From Paenibacillus oleatilyticus (GTDB lineage: Bacteria > Bacillota > Bacilli > Paenibacillales > NBRC-103111), in the NCBI RefSeq assembly GCF_018998565.1, contig NZ_JAHNZO010000017.1:1-64000 (forward strand): DNA of 64,000 nucleotides, read 5' to 3'. Both the position numbers and the translations under genes were made by a program. The notes under the pieces are model-generated. The model was not told where the DNA came from. It made no database searches and worked only from the letters and a program-made list of their open reading frames with translations. This document shows, piece by piece, positions 26,142 through 34,560 of the stretch (position 1 is the stretch's first letter; each line of letters starts with the position of its first letter).

Positions 26142-28346
26142 ATGAAAATCATTCAAAAAGGGGCTGCACTTACATTAACAGCCATATTGGCGGGTATGCT
26201 GGTCTTCCCTGCTTATGGCACTCTACACGCGGCAAACGAGGTACAAGCAGAGGTACAAGCAGCGGTTAAAAAGCCAATCCAACAAGCTAAAACGCCAACC
26301 CAACAAGCTATCGATAAAGCCGCCAATACCAAAAATATTCCAGGTGTTATCGTTAACGTGAAGAATGGGGATGAGAGCTGGTCCTATGCTTCCGGCGAAG
26401 CGAATATCGAAAGGAACCATAAGGTGGACGCCGACGCCTCTTTCCGGATCGGAAGTACAACGAAGACGTTTGTCGCTACAGTTGCCTTGATGCTTGCCGG
26501 CGAGAAGAAGCTAAGTCTCGACGATACGGTGGAGAAATGGCTGCCTGGACTCGTGCAGGGCAATGGATTCGACGGCAATAACATTAAGATTCGTCAATTG
26601 TTAAATCATACAAGCGGTCTCCCGGACTACTTGACTCCGGAATTAAGGACGAATTTAGTCACAAATCTGGGCGAAGTTTATACAGCCGAACAGTTAATTG
26701 CCCGTGCTTTGAAGCAGAAGCCGGTAACGGGTTTTCAATATTCGAACGCGAATACGGTTATTATGGGGCTCATTATCCAGAAGGTCACCGGGGAAACCTA
26801 TGCCCAGCAGATTAAGAAACGAATCATTGAACCGCTTCAACTTAAAGAAACGATCCTCCCCGGCAGTTCGCCGGATTTTCCGAAAAAACATGCCCGCGGC
26901 TACCTGGATACCGGAGATAAATTAGTAGATATTACTGCGCTTAACCCGTCGTGGGCTAACGCTGCCGGGGAAATGATCTCGACAGGACAAGATATCACGA
27001 CGTTTTTCCGCGCCTTATTGGGCGGAAAGCTGTTGACGCCGGAGATGAAAAAGGAAATGCTGACCAACACAGTCGACTCCCCATGGGGAAAGTACGGACT
27101 TGGCATATTCGCAACAAAGCTGCCTGACGGTACCGTCGTATGGGGGCATGGCGGAGGTATTCCCGGATTTACCAACTTTGGAGGCGGAACGGAAGACGGT
27201 CAACATGTCATCTCGATAAACATCAATGTGTTGAGCGATGCGGAGAAGCATGTCAACGATATTGTAGCGACGGAATTCGCAATAGAACCCCAAAAAGAAC
27301 TCCCGGAGAAGAAAAAGAAAAGCAAGCATCTGGAAGATGTCAAACGCATCATGGATGAGGTGGTAACCTCCAAAAAAGTCCCAAGTGTCATCGCTGGCGG
27401 ACTGCAGGACGGGGAACGCTGGTCCTACGCTACAGGTACAGCCAGTTTCGAAGTACCACACCCGGTGGAGTCGGATTATTCATTCCGTATTGGAAGCATC
27501 ACGAAGGCGTTTACCGCTGCCGTTGTATTGCAGTTGGCTGAGGAAAAAACATTGAACCTGGACGATACGGTCGAAAAATGGCTGCCGGGAGTCGTAAAGG
27601 GCAATGGGTATGACGGCAACAAAATAACGATTCGTCAGTTATTGAACCATACTAGCGGGATTGCGTCCTATACAGATCTTGACTTTCGAGATATTACCAT
27701 TCCTCAAAACCCATTCCGTTACTATACCGTCGACGAGCTTATCGGCATGGGACTTGCAAAGCCGCCTGTATTTGCGCCAGGGGAGGGCTGGAACTATTCC
27801 AACACCAATACCGTGCTGGCCGGTCAAATTATTCAGAAGGCAACCGGGGATACGTACGCGGAGCAGATCCGGAAACGGTTCATCGAACCGCTCGGGATGA
27901 CAGAGACATTCGTAATGGAAAGTAGTCACGATATTCCGGGCAACCATGCTACAGGATACAATATGGACAGATCGGGTCATTTGTATGATTTAACAGAAAT
28001 CAATCAATCATTTGCAAATGCAGCCGGAGATATGGTTTCATCAGTCAAAGACTTGACCACCTTCTTTAGTGCGTTGTTGGGCGGAAAGCTTCTAAATGAA
28101 GAGATGATGAAGCAGATGACCACAACAGTAGATTCGCCTTTAGGTAAATTTGGACTAGGGATTTTTGAATTAAAAACACCGGACGGGCAGTCCTATTGGG
28201 GGCATTCTGGCGGTACTTACGGATTTGAATCGAGAGCCTTCGGAACTCTAGACGGGAAGCATATTATGGTAACGTGCATCAACGCGGTAGGCCCGGATGT
28301 GTATCCGGCTCACGATAAAATACTCAATAAGGAGTTTGGCCGTTAA
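26142..28346 (+). CDS. Secreted protein with two tandem beta-lactamase-fold domains
   Basis: A 734-residue serine hydrolase of the class C beta-lactamase/DD-peptidase superfamily (Pfam Beta-lactamase), duplicated within one chain. A signal peptide covers residues 1-31 (cut near LHAAN), followed by a Q/K-rich linker. Domain 1 has Ser105-T-T-Lys108, Tyr200-S-N and a GHGGG triad. Domain 2 has Ser452-I-T-Lys455, Tyr552-S-N and GHSGG. Both active sites are complete. A charged linker (PEKKKKSKHLED) joins them. Such proteins are usually D-amino-acid peptidases, esterases or peptidoglycan-modifying enzymes rather than resistance lactamases. It is divergent from the fused sensor-regulator and presumably its target. 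It ends at the strong hairpin at 28352. Confidence 0.92.
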   Translation: MKIIQKGAALTLTAILAGMLVFPAYGTLHAANEVQAEVQAAVKKPIQQAKTPTQQAIDKAANTKNIPGVIVNVKNGDESWSYASGEANIERNHKVDADASFRIGSTTKTFVATVALMLAGEKKLSLDDTVEKWLPGLVQGNGFDGNNIKIRQLLNHTSGLPDYLTPELRTNLVTNLGEVYTAEQLIARALKQKPVTGFQYSNANTVIMGLIIQKVTGETYAQQIKKRIIEPLQLKETILPGSSPDFPKKHARGYLDTGDKLVDITALNPSWANAAGEMISTGQDITTFFRALLGGKLLTPEMKKEMLTNTVDSPWGKYGLGIFATKLPDGTVVWGHGGGIPGFTNFGGGTEDGQHVISININVLSDAEKHVNDIVATEFAIEPQKELPEKKKKSKHLEDVKRIMDEVVTSKKVPSVIAGGLQDGERWSYATGTASFEVPHPVESDYSFRIGSITKAFTAAVVLQLAEEKTLNLDDTVEKWLPGVVKGNGYDGNKITIRQLLNHTSGIASYTDLDFRDITIPQNPFRYYTVDELIGMGLAKPPVFAPGEGWNYSNTNTVLAGQIIQKATGDTYAEQIRKRFIEPLGMTETFVMESSHDIPGNHATGYNMDRSGHLYDLTEINQSFANAAGDMVSSVKDLTTFFSALLGGKLLNEEMMKQMTTTVDSPLGKFGLGIFELKTPDGQSYWGHSGGTYGFESRAFGTLDGKHIMVTCINAVGPDVYPAHDKILNKEFGR

Positions 28347-28351
28347 GTTTA

Positions 28352-28394
28352 AAACCGGCATCGCGCCCTTGATTCGAGGACGCGATGCCGGTTT
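28352..28394. terminator. Bidirectional terminator
   Basis: AAACCGGCATCGCG (28352-28365) pairs perfectly with CGCGATGCCGGTTT (28381-28394) between the convergent beta-lactamase and oxidoreductase genes. Confidence 0.88.
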
Positions 28395-28417
28395 CTTGCG
28401 ACTATACAACACAATCG

Positions 28418-29380
28418 TCACTGGGAAAATTCTCGACTTAACACAATCTTGCCGCGCGTTCGTCCGGTCTGGCTGGCAAGCTGGGCTTTCCTTACTCCAT
28501 CTACGCTCATCGGATAGACCTCCGAGACGAGAGGCTTCACTTTCCCTTCTTCCACAAGCTCACGAAGTCGATTCATATCTTTCCCGTCCGGCCGGGTAAA
28601 CACAAATTCCGTCCGAAGGCGCAGGTCTTGTTCGAGAGCGTCGGCAAAATCCGGACGTATGGCATCTCTGCTGCTGATAATCGTAGCCACGACCCCGCCC
28701 GGCTTCATCCATTTCAGGGCATCTCCATAAGCGGAACCGCCTATGGTATCAAACAAAAAGTCAAACTGTACCGAAGAATGGATGCTCTCCGTGTCATAGG
28801 TCAACACTTCATCCGCTCCCAATTCACGTACAAACTTAGCATTTCGCGTGCTGGTCGTTGCCGCTACATATGCGCCCCGCGCTTTCGCTATTTGGATGGC
28901 AAGAGAGCCGACGCCTCCGCTTCCCGCCAAAATCAGGACACGGGTTTCCGGCCCGGCCTGTCCAACCTCCTCGATCGCCTGCAGAGCCGTGAGACCGGCC
29001 AACGGGAGGGATGCGGCTTCAATAAATGATGTTCCCTTGGGCATCTTCGATACGATAGAGGCAGGAACTGTGATTTCATCTGCGTAAGTCCCAAAACGAT
29101 CAAACAACGGGCGAAAAAACACATCGTCCCCGACACGGAAATCTTGTACGTTGGCTCCTGCAGCCATGACCGTTCCTGCCGCATCCCATCCCAAAATCAG
29201 AGGAAGCTCAAACGCGAAGTCTTGCTTTAGCTTGCCCTCTCGCACCTTCCAATCTACCGGATTCACACCGCTCGCCTGAACGGAAATCAACAAATCGTCG
29301 GGTCCAAGCTGCTTTGCTGGCAATTCAATGGTTCGCAATTCATCGACACCGCCATATTGTTCGATTCCTATGCCCTTCAT
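28418..29380 (-). CDS. NADP-dependent quinone oxidoreductase-like dehydrogenase (MDR superfamily, zinc-free)
   Basis: A 320-residue medium-chain reductase of the quinone oxidoreductase branch. It has a GroES-like N-terminal domain (QASGVNPVDWKVREG, GWDAAGTVMAAG) and a Rossmann domain with LAGSGGVGSLAIQIAKARGA near residue 150. Zinc-ligand cysteines are absent, as expected for this branch. It probably reduces quinones or enones with NADPH. ATG 29380 is preferred because AAGGGGG lies 9 bases upstream; the TTG three codons earlier abuts that site. It is monocistronic and divergent from the large sensor kinase. Confidence 0.9.
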   Translation of the reverse strand: MKGIGIEQYGGVDELRTIELPAKQLGPDDLLISVQASGVNPVDWKVREGKLKQDFAFELPLILGWDAAGTVMAAGANVQDFRVGDDVFFRPLFDRFGTYADEITVPASIVSKMPKGTSFIEAASLPLAGLTALQAIEEVGQAGPETRVLILAGSGGVGSLAIQIAKARGAYVAATTSTRNAKFVRELGADEVLTYDTESIHSSVQFDFLFDTIGGSAYGDALKWMKPGGVVATIISSRDAIRPDFADALEQDLRLRTEFVFTRPDGKDMNRLRELVEEGKVKPLVSEVYPMSVDGVRKAQLASQTGRTRGKIVLSREFSQ

Positions 29381-29499
29381 CCAAGACAACCCCCTTCATC
29401 GTATCATTCTCTCCTTTATTATACATTTCCTGATACTAGGAGCCCACTTCACCGGCCGTATTAAAAAGGAATACGCCAAGTTCCGTCGAACTTCTCCGT

Positions 29500-32400
29500 A
29501 TGATGCAAATGAAAAATAATACCACGCCTAAGTATATAGCGACTATTATATTATTTCTCGGCATTCTCCTCGGCCTGCGCTGGACTTGGACCGAAATGTT
29601 CCCCACCTTGGAGCACCCCCGACCCGTCCATGGCGTGCTCGATTTGCGCGGTGTGGACTTAGATCAATCCCCTACCATCTCCTTGGATGGCGATTGGCAG
29701 TTCTACCCTGGAAAATTAGTATATCACCGGGACGCAGCTTTGGCGGAAGACGAGCTTCGCCCGATTCAGGTTCCGGGAGATTGGAGCAGCCAACTGACGA
29801 ATGGCCCGGATTCCTCGTATGGGTACGGAACGTATCGGCTGCGCATTTTGGTCGATCCGCTGAAGCAGCCTGTCGCTTTTTGGCTGCGGGGCATACAAGC
29901 CTCATCCGGCGTGGAAATCAACGGGCAGGTTAAACCCGATATCGGAAAGCCTGCCGAACATGCGAATGAGTATACGCCCGAAAACGTCTCCTACACGCCC
30001 TCCTACGATGCAATGGGAGCCACAGAGCTTGAATTGCTTATCCGGGTGGCGAATTTCGACGACCCTTATAACGGCGGGATCTTACGCCCCGTTTACTTTG
30101 GCTCCCAAGCGGCGATCGACTACGCACGCTGGTATTCCATCGGGTTTCAACTGGTTACGTTTATCGTCCTGATGCTTCACGGGATGTATGCCTTTATTCT
30201 TTATACGTTTAACCCGCATGAACGGACGTTGGTCATTGTCTTTCTGTTGACGCTGGCAACCGGAATTGCCATTACGACCGGTCATGATAACCTGCTTTTG
30301 CTATGGCTACCAATCAACTATACATGGGCGCTGAAGATCCGACTGATCGCCCTCCTGTGGCATTCGTATTTCATGCTTCTACTCTTTCGAAGGTTCTCTT
30401 CGGCTCCTCCGAAGAGCGTCGGCTTGCGGGTACTCAGCGCGGTGCTCCTTGCTTATACGGGATTTCTGTTCGCTGCCAATGCGGCATGGGTGAATGGATC
30501 GGTTGACTTGGGGATATTTGCTTGCTTCTATTTGCTCCCCTTCGTCTGGTTTGCTTATACGGCAGGAACGATGATCTTCGGGAAGCATGCCGTCAAGGAC
30601 GGCGTCTTTTTGGTGATGTCCGCAGCCGGCATTATGTCGAGCTTTCTCTGGAGCTTACGGAGCACCTATACTCCCGTTTACTATCCGATCGATATTATTG
30701 CGGCGATTATCGGTTTTTCCGCCTACTGGTTTAAACAATATTTCCGCAACGCCAGGGAAAACGCCGCCCTCAACGATCAGTTAAGGAAAGCCGACAAGCT
30801 GAAGGATCAGTTTCTGGCCAATACGTCGCACGAGCTGAGAACGCCGCTGCACGGCATTATCAATATCGCGCAGAGTGTCGTGACCAAAGAAAAAACGAAG
30901 CTGAACGAGCGCAGCCTGAAAGACATGGAGCTGCTGATTATCATCAGCCGCCGCATGTCGCATATGCTCGGCGATCTTCTCGATGTCGCACGGCTCCAGG
31001 AGCACCGCATCGTGCTGCAGCAAGAGCCTCTGCACATTCAATCCGTCGTGCCCGGCGTCATCGGCATGCTTCAATATATGCTTGAGGGCAAGCCTGTCCG
31101 ACTGCATATGGACATTGCGGAATCGATGCCGCCCGTCATGGCCGATGAGAAAAGGCTCGTGCAAATTTTATATAACTTGGTGCAAAACGCGCTCAAATAC
31201 ACGGAGGAAGGAACCATTTCCGTGTCCGCCGAGACCCGGGAAGGGCACGCCGTGATCCATATCTCCGACACTGGGGTCGGCATGGACAAGGAGACCCAAG
31301 CGAGGGTATTTCTCCCTTATGAACAAGGATCTTATGGCATTAACGATGGGCGTGGCATCGGACTTGGGCTAAGCATATGCAAGCAGCTGGTCGAATTGCA
31401 CGGCGGTGCGCTGACCGTTCGCTCCGAGCTTGGGAAGGGCTCGGTATTCAGCTTCGACCTGCCGTTAGCTAACGTGTCGCATCTCCCGTCGCCGCCGCAA
31501 AATCCGCTTCAGCCTCCACTGATCTGGGACGCAGCGGAAAACGTGCGTGCCGCGGTAATGGCTTCGGATGCCTCCATCGGCGAATTGGCTGCTTCCGTCC
31601 TTGTCCCGCCGCTTGAGGATGATGGGAAAGCGAATATTTTGGCCGTGGATGACGATCCCGTCAACTTGAATGTGCTTGTTGGCATCCTTTCATCGGAGCC
31701 GTACCGGATCACGACCGCTCATTCCGCCCGCGAGGTGCTGGAGCTGCTGGGTACGCAGCAATGGGATCTGCTGATTGCCGATGTCATGATGCCGCAGATG
31801 TCCGGCTACGAGTTGACGCAGAAGGTAAGGGAGCAGTATTCCTTATCCGAGCTTCCGGTACTGCTGCTGACCGCACGCAGTCAGCCTGCCGACATCTATA
31901 CCGGCTTCAAGTCGGGAGCCAACGATTACGTGACCAAGCCGGTCGACGCGCTGGAGCTGCAATACCGGATCAGGGCGCTGATCACGCTGAAGCAGTCCAT
32001 TCAAGAACGGTTACGTATGGAAGCCGCTTATCTGCAGGCGCAAATTCATCCTCATTTTCTGTTTAATACGCTGAATTCCATTATGGCGCTGAGCGAGATC
32101 GACACGGAAAAAATGCGCCAGCTCGGCGATGCGTTCGCGTCCTTTTTGCGGATCAGCTTTGATTTTCTCAATACGGGAAAGCTTGTAGAGCTGTCCCACG
32201 AGCTGGAGCTTGTAAAAGCCTATCTGTTTGTCGAACAAGAGCGGTTCGGCAGCAGACTGTCGGTCTTGTGGGAGGTTGACCCCGGGATCGACTTGCTTCT
32301 CCCTCCGCTTTCGATCCAGCCGCTGGTCGAAAATGCCGTCAAGCACGGGCTTCTCAGCCAAATTAAAGGTGGTACGATCCGTATCCGGATCGCCCGACAG

Positions 32401-32652
32401 GAGGGGGTCATCCACATTGAAGTCGCGGATGACGGCAAGGGTATGGAGCCGGACAAGGTCAAGCAGCTATTGAATCCGACGGGAAAAGGCAGACGCGGAA
32501 TCGGACTTTCCAATACGAACCGGCGCTTGACCCAATTGTACTGCCAAGGCTTGTCCATTCGCAGCAAGCTGAACGAAGGAACCACCGTGTCCTTCGTCAT
32601 TCCGGACAATAGGAACAAAAGTCTTGACCTTGCCCCTGCGGCAATCTTGTAG
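29500..32652 (+). CDS. Double hybrid histidine kinase: 7TM-HisKA-REC-LytS kinase
   Basis: A 1050-residue sensor. A transmembrane helix near residue 10 is followed by an extracellular jelly-roll-like domain to about 205 (SLDGDWQFYPGKL, YGTYRLRILVD), about seven membrane helices to about 415, a short coiled coil, HisKA with His444 in ANTSHELRTPLHG, HATPase_c (ILYNLVQNALKYTEEG, GRGIGLGLSICKQLVE), and a receiver with Asp761 in IADVMMPQMSGYEL. A second, LytS/YesM-type kinase follows, with His852 in QIHPHFLFNTLNSI and a HATPase (GKGRRGIGLSNTNRRL). It thus carries two kinases around one receiver and no output domain. The start is uncertain: no ribosome-binding site precedes 29500 or the next ATG. 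The MerR regulator follows after 35 bp. Confidence 0.9.
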   Translation: MMQMKNNTTPKYIATIILFLGILLGLRWTWTEMFPTLEHPRPVHGVLDLRGVDLDQSPTISLDGDWQFYPGKLVYHRDAALAEDELRPIQVPGDWSSQLTNGPDSSYGYGTYRLRILVDPLKQPVAFWLRGIQASSGVEINGQVKPDIGKPAEHANEYTPENVSYTPSYDAMGATELELLIRVANFDDPYNGGILRPVYFGSQAAIDYARWYSIGFQLVTFIVLMLHGMYAFILYTFNPHERTLVIVFLLTLATGIAITTGHDNLLLLWLPINYTWALKIRLIALLWHSYFMLLLFRRFSSAPPKSVGLRVLSAVLLAYTGFLFAANAAWVNGSVDLGIFACFYLLPFVWFAYTAGTMIFGKHAVKDGVFLVMSAAGIMSSFLWSLRSTYTPVYYPIDIIAAIIGFSAYWFKQYFRNARENAALNDQLRKADKLKDQFLANTSHELRTPLHGIINIAQSVVTKEKTKLNERSLKDMELLIIISRRMSHMLGDLLDVARLQEHRIVLQQEPLHIQSVVPGVIGMLQYMLEGKPVRLHMDIAESMPPVMADEKRLVQILYNLVQNALKYTEEGTISVSAETREGHAVIHISDTGVGMDKETQARVFLPYEQGSYGINDGRGIGLGLSICKQLVELHGGALTVRSELGKGSVFSFDLPLANVSHLPSPPQNPLQPPLIWDAAENVRAAVMASDASIGELAASVLVPPLEDDGKANILAVDDDPVNLNVLVGILSSEPYRITTAHSAREVLELLGTQQWDLLIADVMMPQMSGYELTQKVREQYSLSELPVLLLTARSQPADIYTGFKSGANDYVTKPVDALELQYRIRALITLKQSIQERLRMEAAYLQAQIHPHFLFNTLNSIMALSEIDTEKMRQLGDAFASFLRISFDFLNTGKLVELSHELELVKAYLFVEQERFGSRLSVLWEVDPGIDLLLPPLSIQPLVENAVKHGLLSQIKGGTIRIRIARQEGVIHIEVADDGKGMEPDKVKQLLNPTGKGRRGIGLSNTNRRLTQLYCQGLSIRSKLNEGTTVSFVIPDNRNKSLDLAPAAIL

Positions 32653-32687
32653 GATGGGATCAGACCGATGCGAAAGGAGAATCCGCC

Positions 32688-33500
32688 ATGCTTACCGTTG
32701 GGCAATTGGCGCGCATTTTTAACGTGTCCGCCAAAACGCTCAGGCACTATGATGCCGTCGGCTTGTTCACGCCCGTCAAAGTCGGCGAGGAAAATCAATA
32801 TCGCTTCTACTCGCCCGAGCAGCTGCCCGAGCTGCGCCGAATTTTGTTTCTGCGCTCCATGGGGCTCAGTATCGAGATCATACGGGAGCTCAAACGAAAC
32901 GGGACACTGGGGGATGCCGAAAAGCTGAAGCCGATCCTCTTGGGGCACGCAGATGGCATTCGTGACGAAATTGAGCGACAACAAAAGCTTCTGGCTGCGG
33001 TTCAGCGCATGGTCGACTATATTTCCATTACGGGAGGAACGAACATGGAACCGAAGCTGGTGAAGAAAGCCACTTTTACCGTTGTCGGGATGGAGTGGAA
33101 CAACAGAAGCAGCGAAGGTGGCATTCCCCAATTGTGGGACCGATTCGTACCGCGGGAGGATGAGATTCAGGGGAAATTGCAGCCGGACATCTCATATGGC
33201 GTCTGCATCCCCGGTTCGAACGGAGATTTCTCGTATATTGCCGGCTATGAGACGACGGGCGAGCACATTCCGAACGGCATGATGACATTCGCGGTGCCGG
33301 AACAGACCTATGCCGTGTTTACTCACACCGGCAGTCTGAGCCGTCTTGGAGAGACAATGGAGTTAATTTACAGCAAGTGGCTGCCCCTGCACAGTCTGGA
33401 GCCGTCGCAAGGCATGGACCTCGAAGTATACGACGAACGGTTTACCGGGCCGGAAGATGAACAAACCCAAATCGATTTGTACATCCCGGTGAAGCCTTAA
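32688..33500 (+). CDS. MerR-family regulator with GyrI-like effector domain
   Basis: A 270-residue BmrR/BltR-like regulator. The N-terminal winged helix is MLTVGQLARIFNVSAKTLRH to FYSPEQLPELRRI, followed by a dimer coiled coil (KPILLGHADGIRDEIERQQ). The C-terminal GyrI/AraC-E-bind domain from about residue 118 (EPKLVKKATFTVVGMEW) ends in the canonical DEQTQIDLYIPV. Such proteins sense amphipathic or cationic compounds and activate exporters or detoxification genes. GAAAGGAG precedes the ATG. It follows the double kinase gene by 35 bp and precedes the papain-like-fold gene by 35 bp, so a common transcript is possible. Confidence 0.92.
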   Translation: MLTVGQLARIFNVSAKTLRHYDAVGLFTPVKVGEENQYRFYSPEQLPELRRILFLRSMGLSIEIIRELKRNGTLGDAEKLKPILLGHADGIRDEIERQQKLLAAVQRMVDYISITGGTNMEPKLVKKATFTVVGMEWNNRSSEGGIPQLWDRFVPREDEIQGKLQPDISYGVCIPGSNGDFSYIAGYETTGEHIPNGMMTFAVPEQTYAVFTHTGSLSRLGETMELIYSKWLPLHSLEPSQGMDLEVYDERFTGPEDEQTQIDLYIPVKP

Positions 33501-33535
33501 AGTCGCAACTATCCAAAGGAGGCAAGGATCTTACG

Positions 33536-34495
33536 ATGGTTACTCAAAAGGCGCTTGCGCACGTTACCTACACGGGCTCCGGCCCGTACTGCTACGCCAA
33601 TTCCTTCGCGATGATGTTCGGCGCGGGCTCGCCCTCCCCAGCCGTGATCGAGTTCGCTACCGGCAGCCCGTTCGGGATGCAGCTGATCGGCGGCACGCTG
33701 CCGTTCTTCGATCCGTACGGCTGGGACCCCGAGGCAGGCTTCGACGACGCGCTGGCCGCCCTGGGCTGGACGTCCACGGTGACCAAAGGCGGCGACGCCG
33801 ACGAGGCCCTCGCCCGTCTCAAATCGTCCCTGTCGGACGGCCCGGTGTGGATCGGTCCGCTGGAGATGGGGCATCTGCGGCATCAACCGGAAATGGCCGG
33901 ACCGATCGGCGCCGACCATTACGTCGTCGTCCTTGAGGTGAACGACGAGCGCGTGCTTATGCATGACCCGCAGGGTTACCCGTACGTTTCGCTGCCGCTG
34001 AGCGACTTCATGACGGCCTGGCGAGCCGAGACGCTCAGCTACGGCGAGCCGTACACGATGCGCACGGGCTTCACCCGGCTCGCGGAAGTGTCCGAGGCGG
34101 ATGCCATCAGGGCGTCGATCCCCGCCGCGATCCGCTGGCTGTCGATGGAAGGCGATCACAGCACGCCGGCAGACACGCTCGGCAACGGCGAAGCCGCCGA
34201 AGGGCTCGCGGCACTCATCGAGAGCGGCTGCGACAGGGAGCTGCGCGGCCACCTGATTTACTTCGCGGTCCGGGTCGGCGCGCGCCGCGCCGCGGATGCC
34301 GCGACCTGCCTGGCGCGCGTCGGGTACGCCGAAGCGGCGCAGATCGCAGCCGAGCGGGCGCGGATCATCGGTTCGATGCAGCACCCGCTGGTCACCGGCG
34401 ACGACGCGGCAGCGGCCGCCCTGCTGCGGGCGCTCGCGCCGACGTACTCCCGGCTGCTGGCGGCGTTGGAAAGCGGAAGCCGAGCGCAAGCCTAA
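33536..34495 (+). CDS. BtrH-N/C39-like papain-fold protein, GC-rich
   Basis: A 319-residue protein of uncertain role. The N-terminal half resembles papain-like C39 or butirosin-BtrH N-terminal domains: Cys19 in GPYCYANSF, His128 in GADHYVVVLEV and Asp144 in LMHDPQGYP could form a Cys-His-Asp site. The C-terminal half is an alanine-rich helical domain. Third codon positions are almost all G or C, clearly richer than in both neighbours, and the alanine-rich tail resembles actinobacterial coding. This suggests gene transfer. AAAGGAGG precedes the ATG at a rather long distance. It is ended by a strong terminator at 34502. Peptidase, acyltransferase or hypothetical are all possible. Confidence 0.65.
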   Translation: MVTQKALAHVTYTGSGPYCYANSFAMMFGAGSPSPAVIEFATGSPFGMQLIGGTLPFFDPYGWDPEAGFDDALAALGWTSTVTKGGDADEALARLKSSLSDGPVWIGPLEMGHLRHQPEMAGPIGADHYVVVLEVNDERVLMHDPQGYPYVSLPLSDFMTAWRAETLSYGEPYTMRTGFTRLAEVSEADAIRASIPAAIRWLSMEGDHSTPADTLGNGEAAEGLAALIESGCDRELRGHLIYFAVRVGARRAADAATCLARVGYAEAAQIAAERARIIGSMQHPLVTGDDAAAAALLRALAPTYSRLLAALESGSRAQA

Positions 34496-34501
34496 CTAAA
34501 G

Positions 34502-34551
34502 AAGCAGGCCGATTCCTCCGCTCTCTTGCAGCGTGGAGGATCGGCCTGCTT
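34502..34551. terminator. Strong bidirectional terminator
   Basis: AAGCAGGCCGA (34502-34512) pairs with TCGGCCTGCTT (34541-34551), with CCTCC/GGAGG inside, between convergent genes. Confidence 0.9.
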
Positions 34552-34560
34552 AATTCTTGC

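Noticed and set aside
26142..28346. Reading the tandem serine hydrolase as a resistance beta-lactamase
   Set aside because: The superfamily includes peptidases and esterases, and the Y-S-N/HxG form does not establish lactam hydrolysis.
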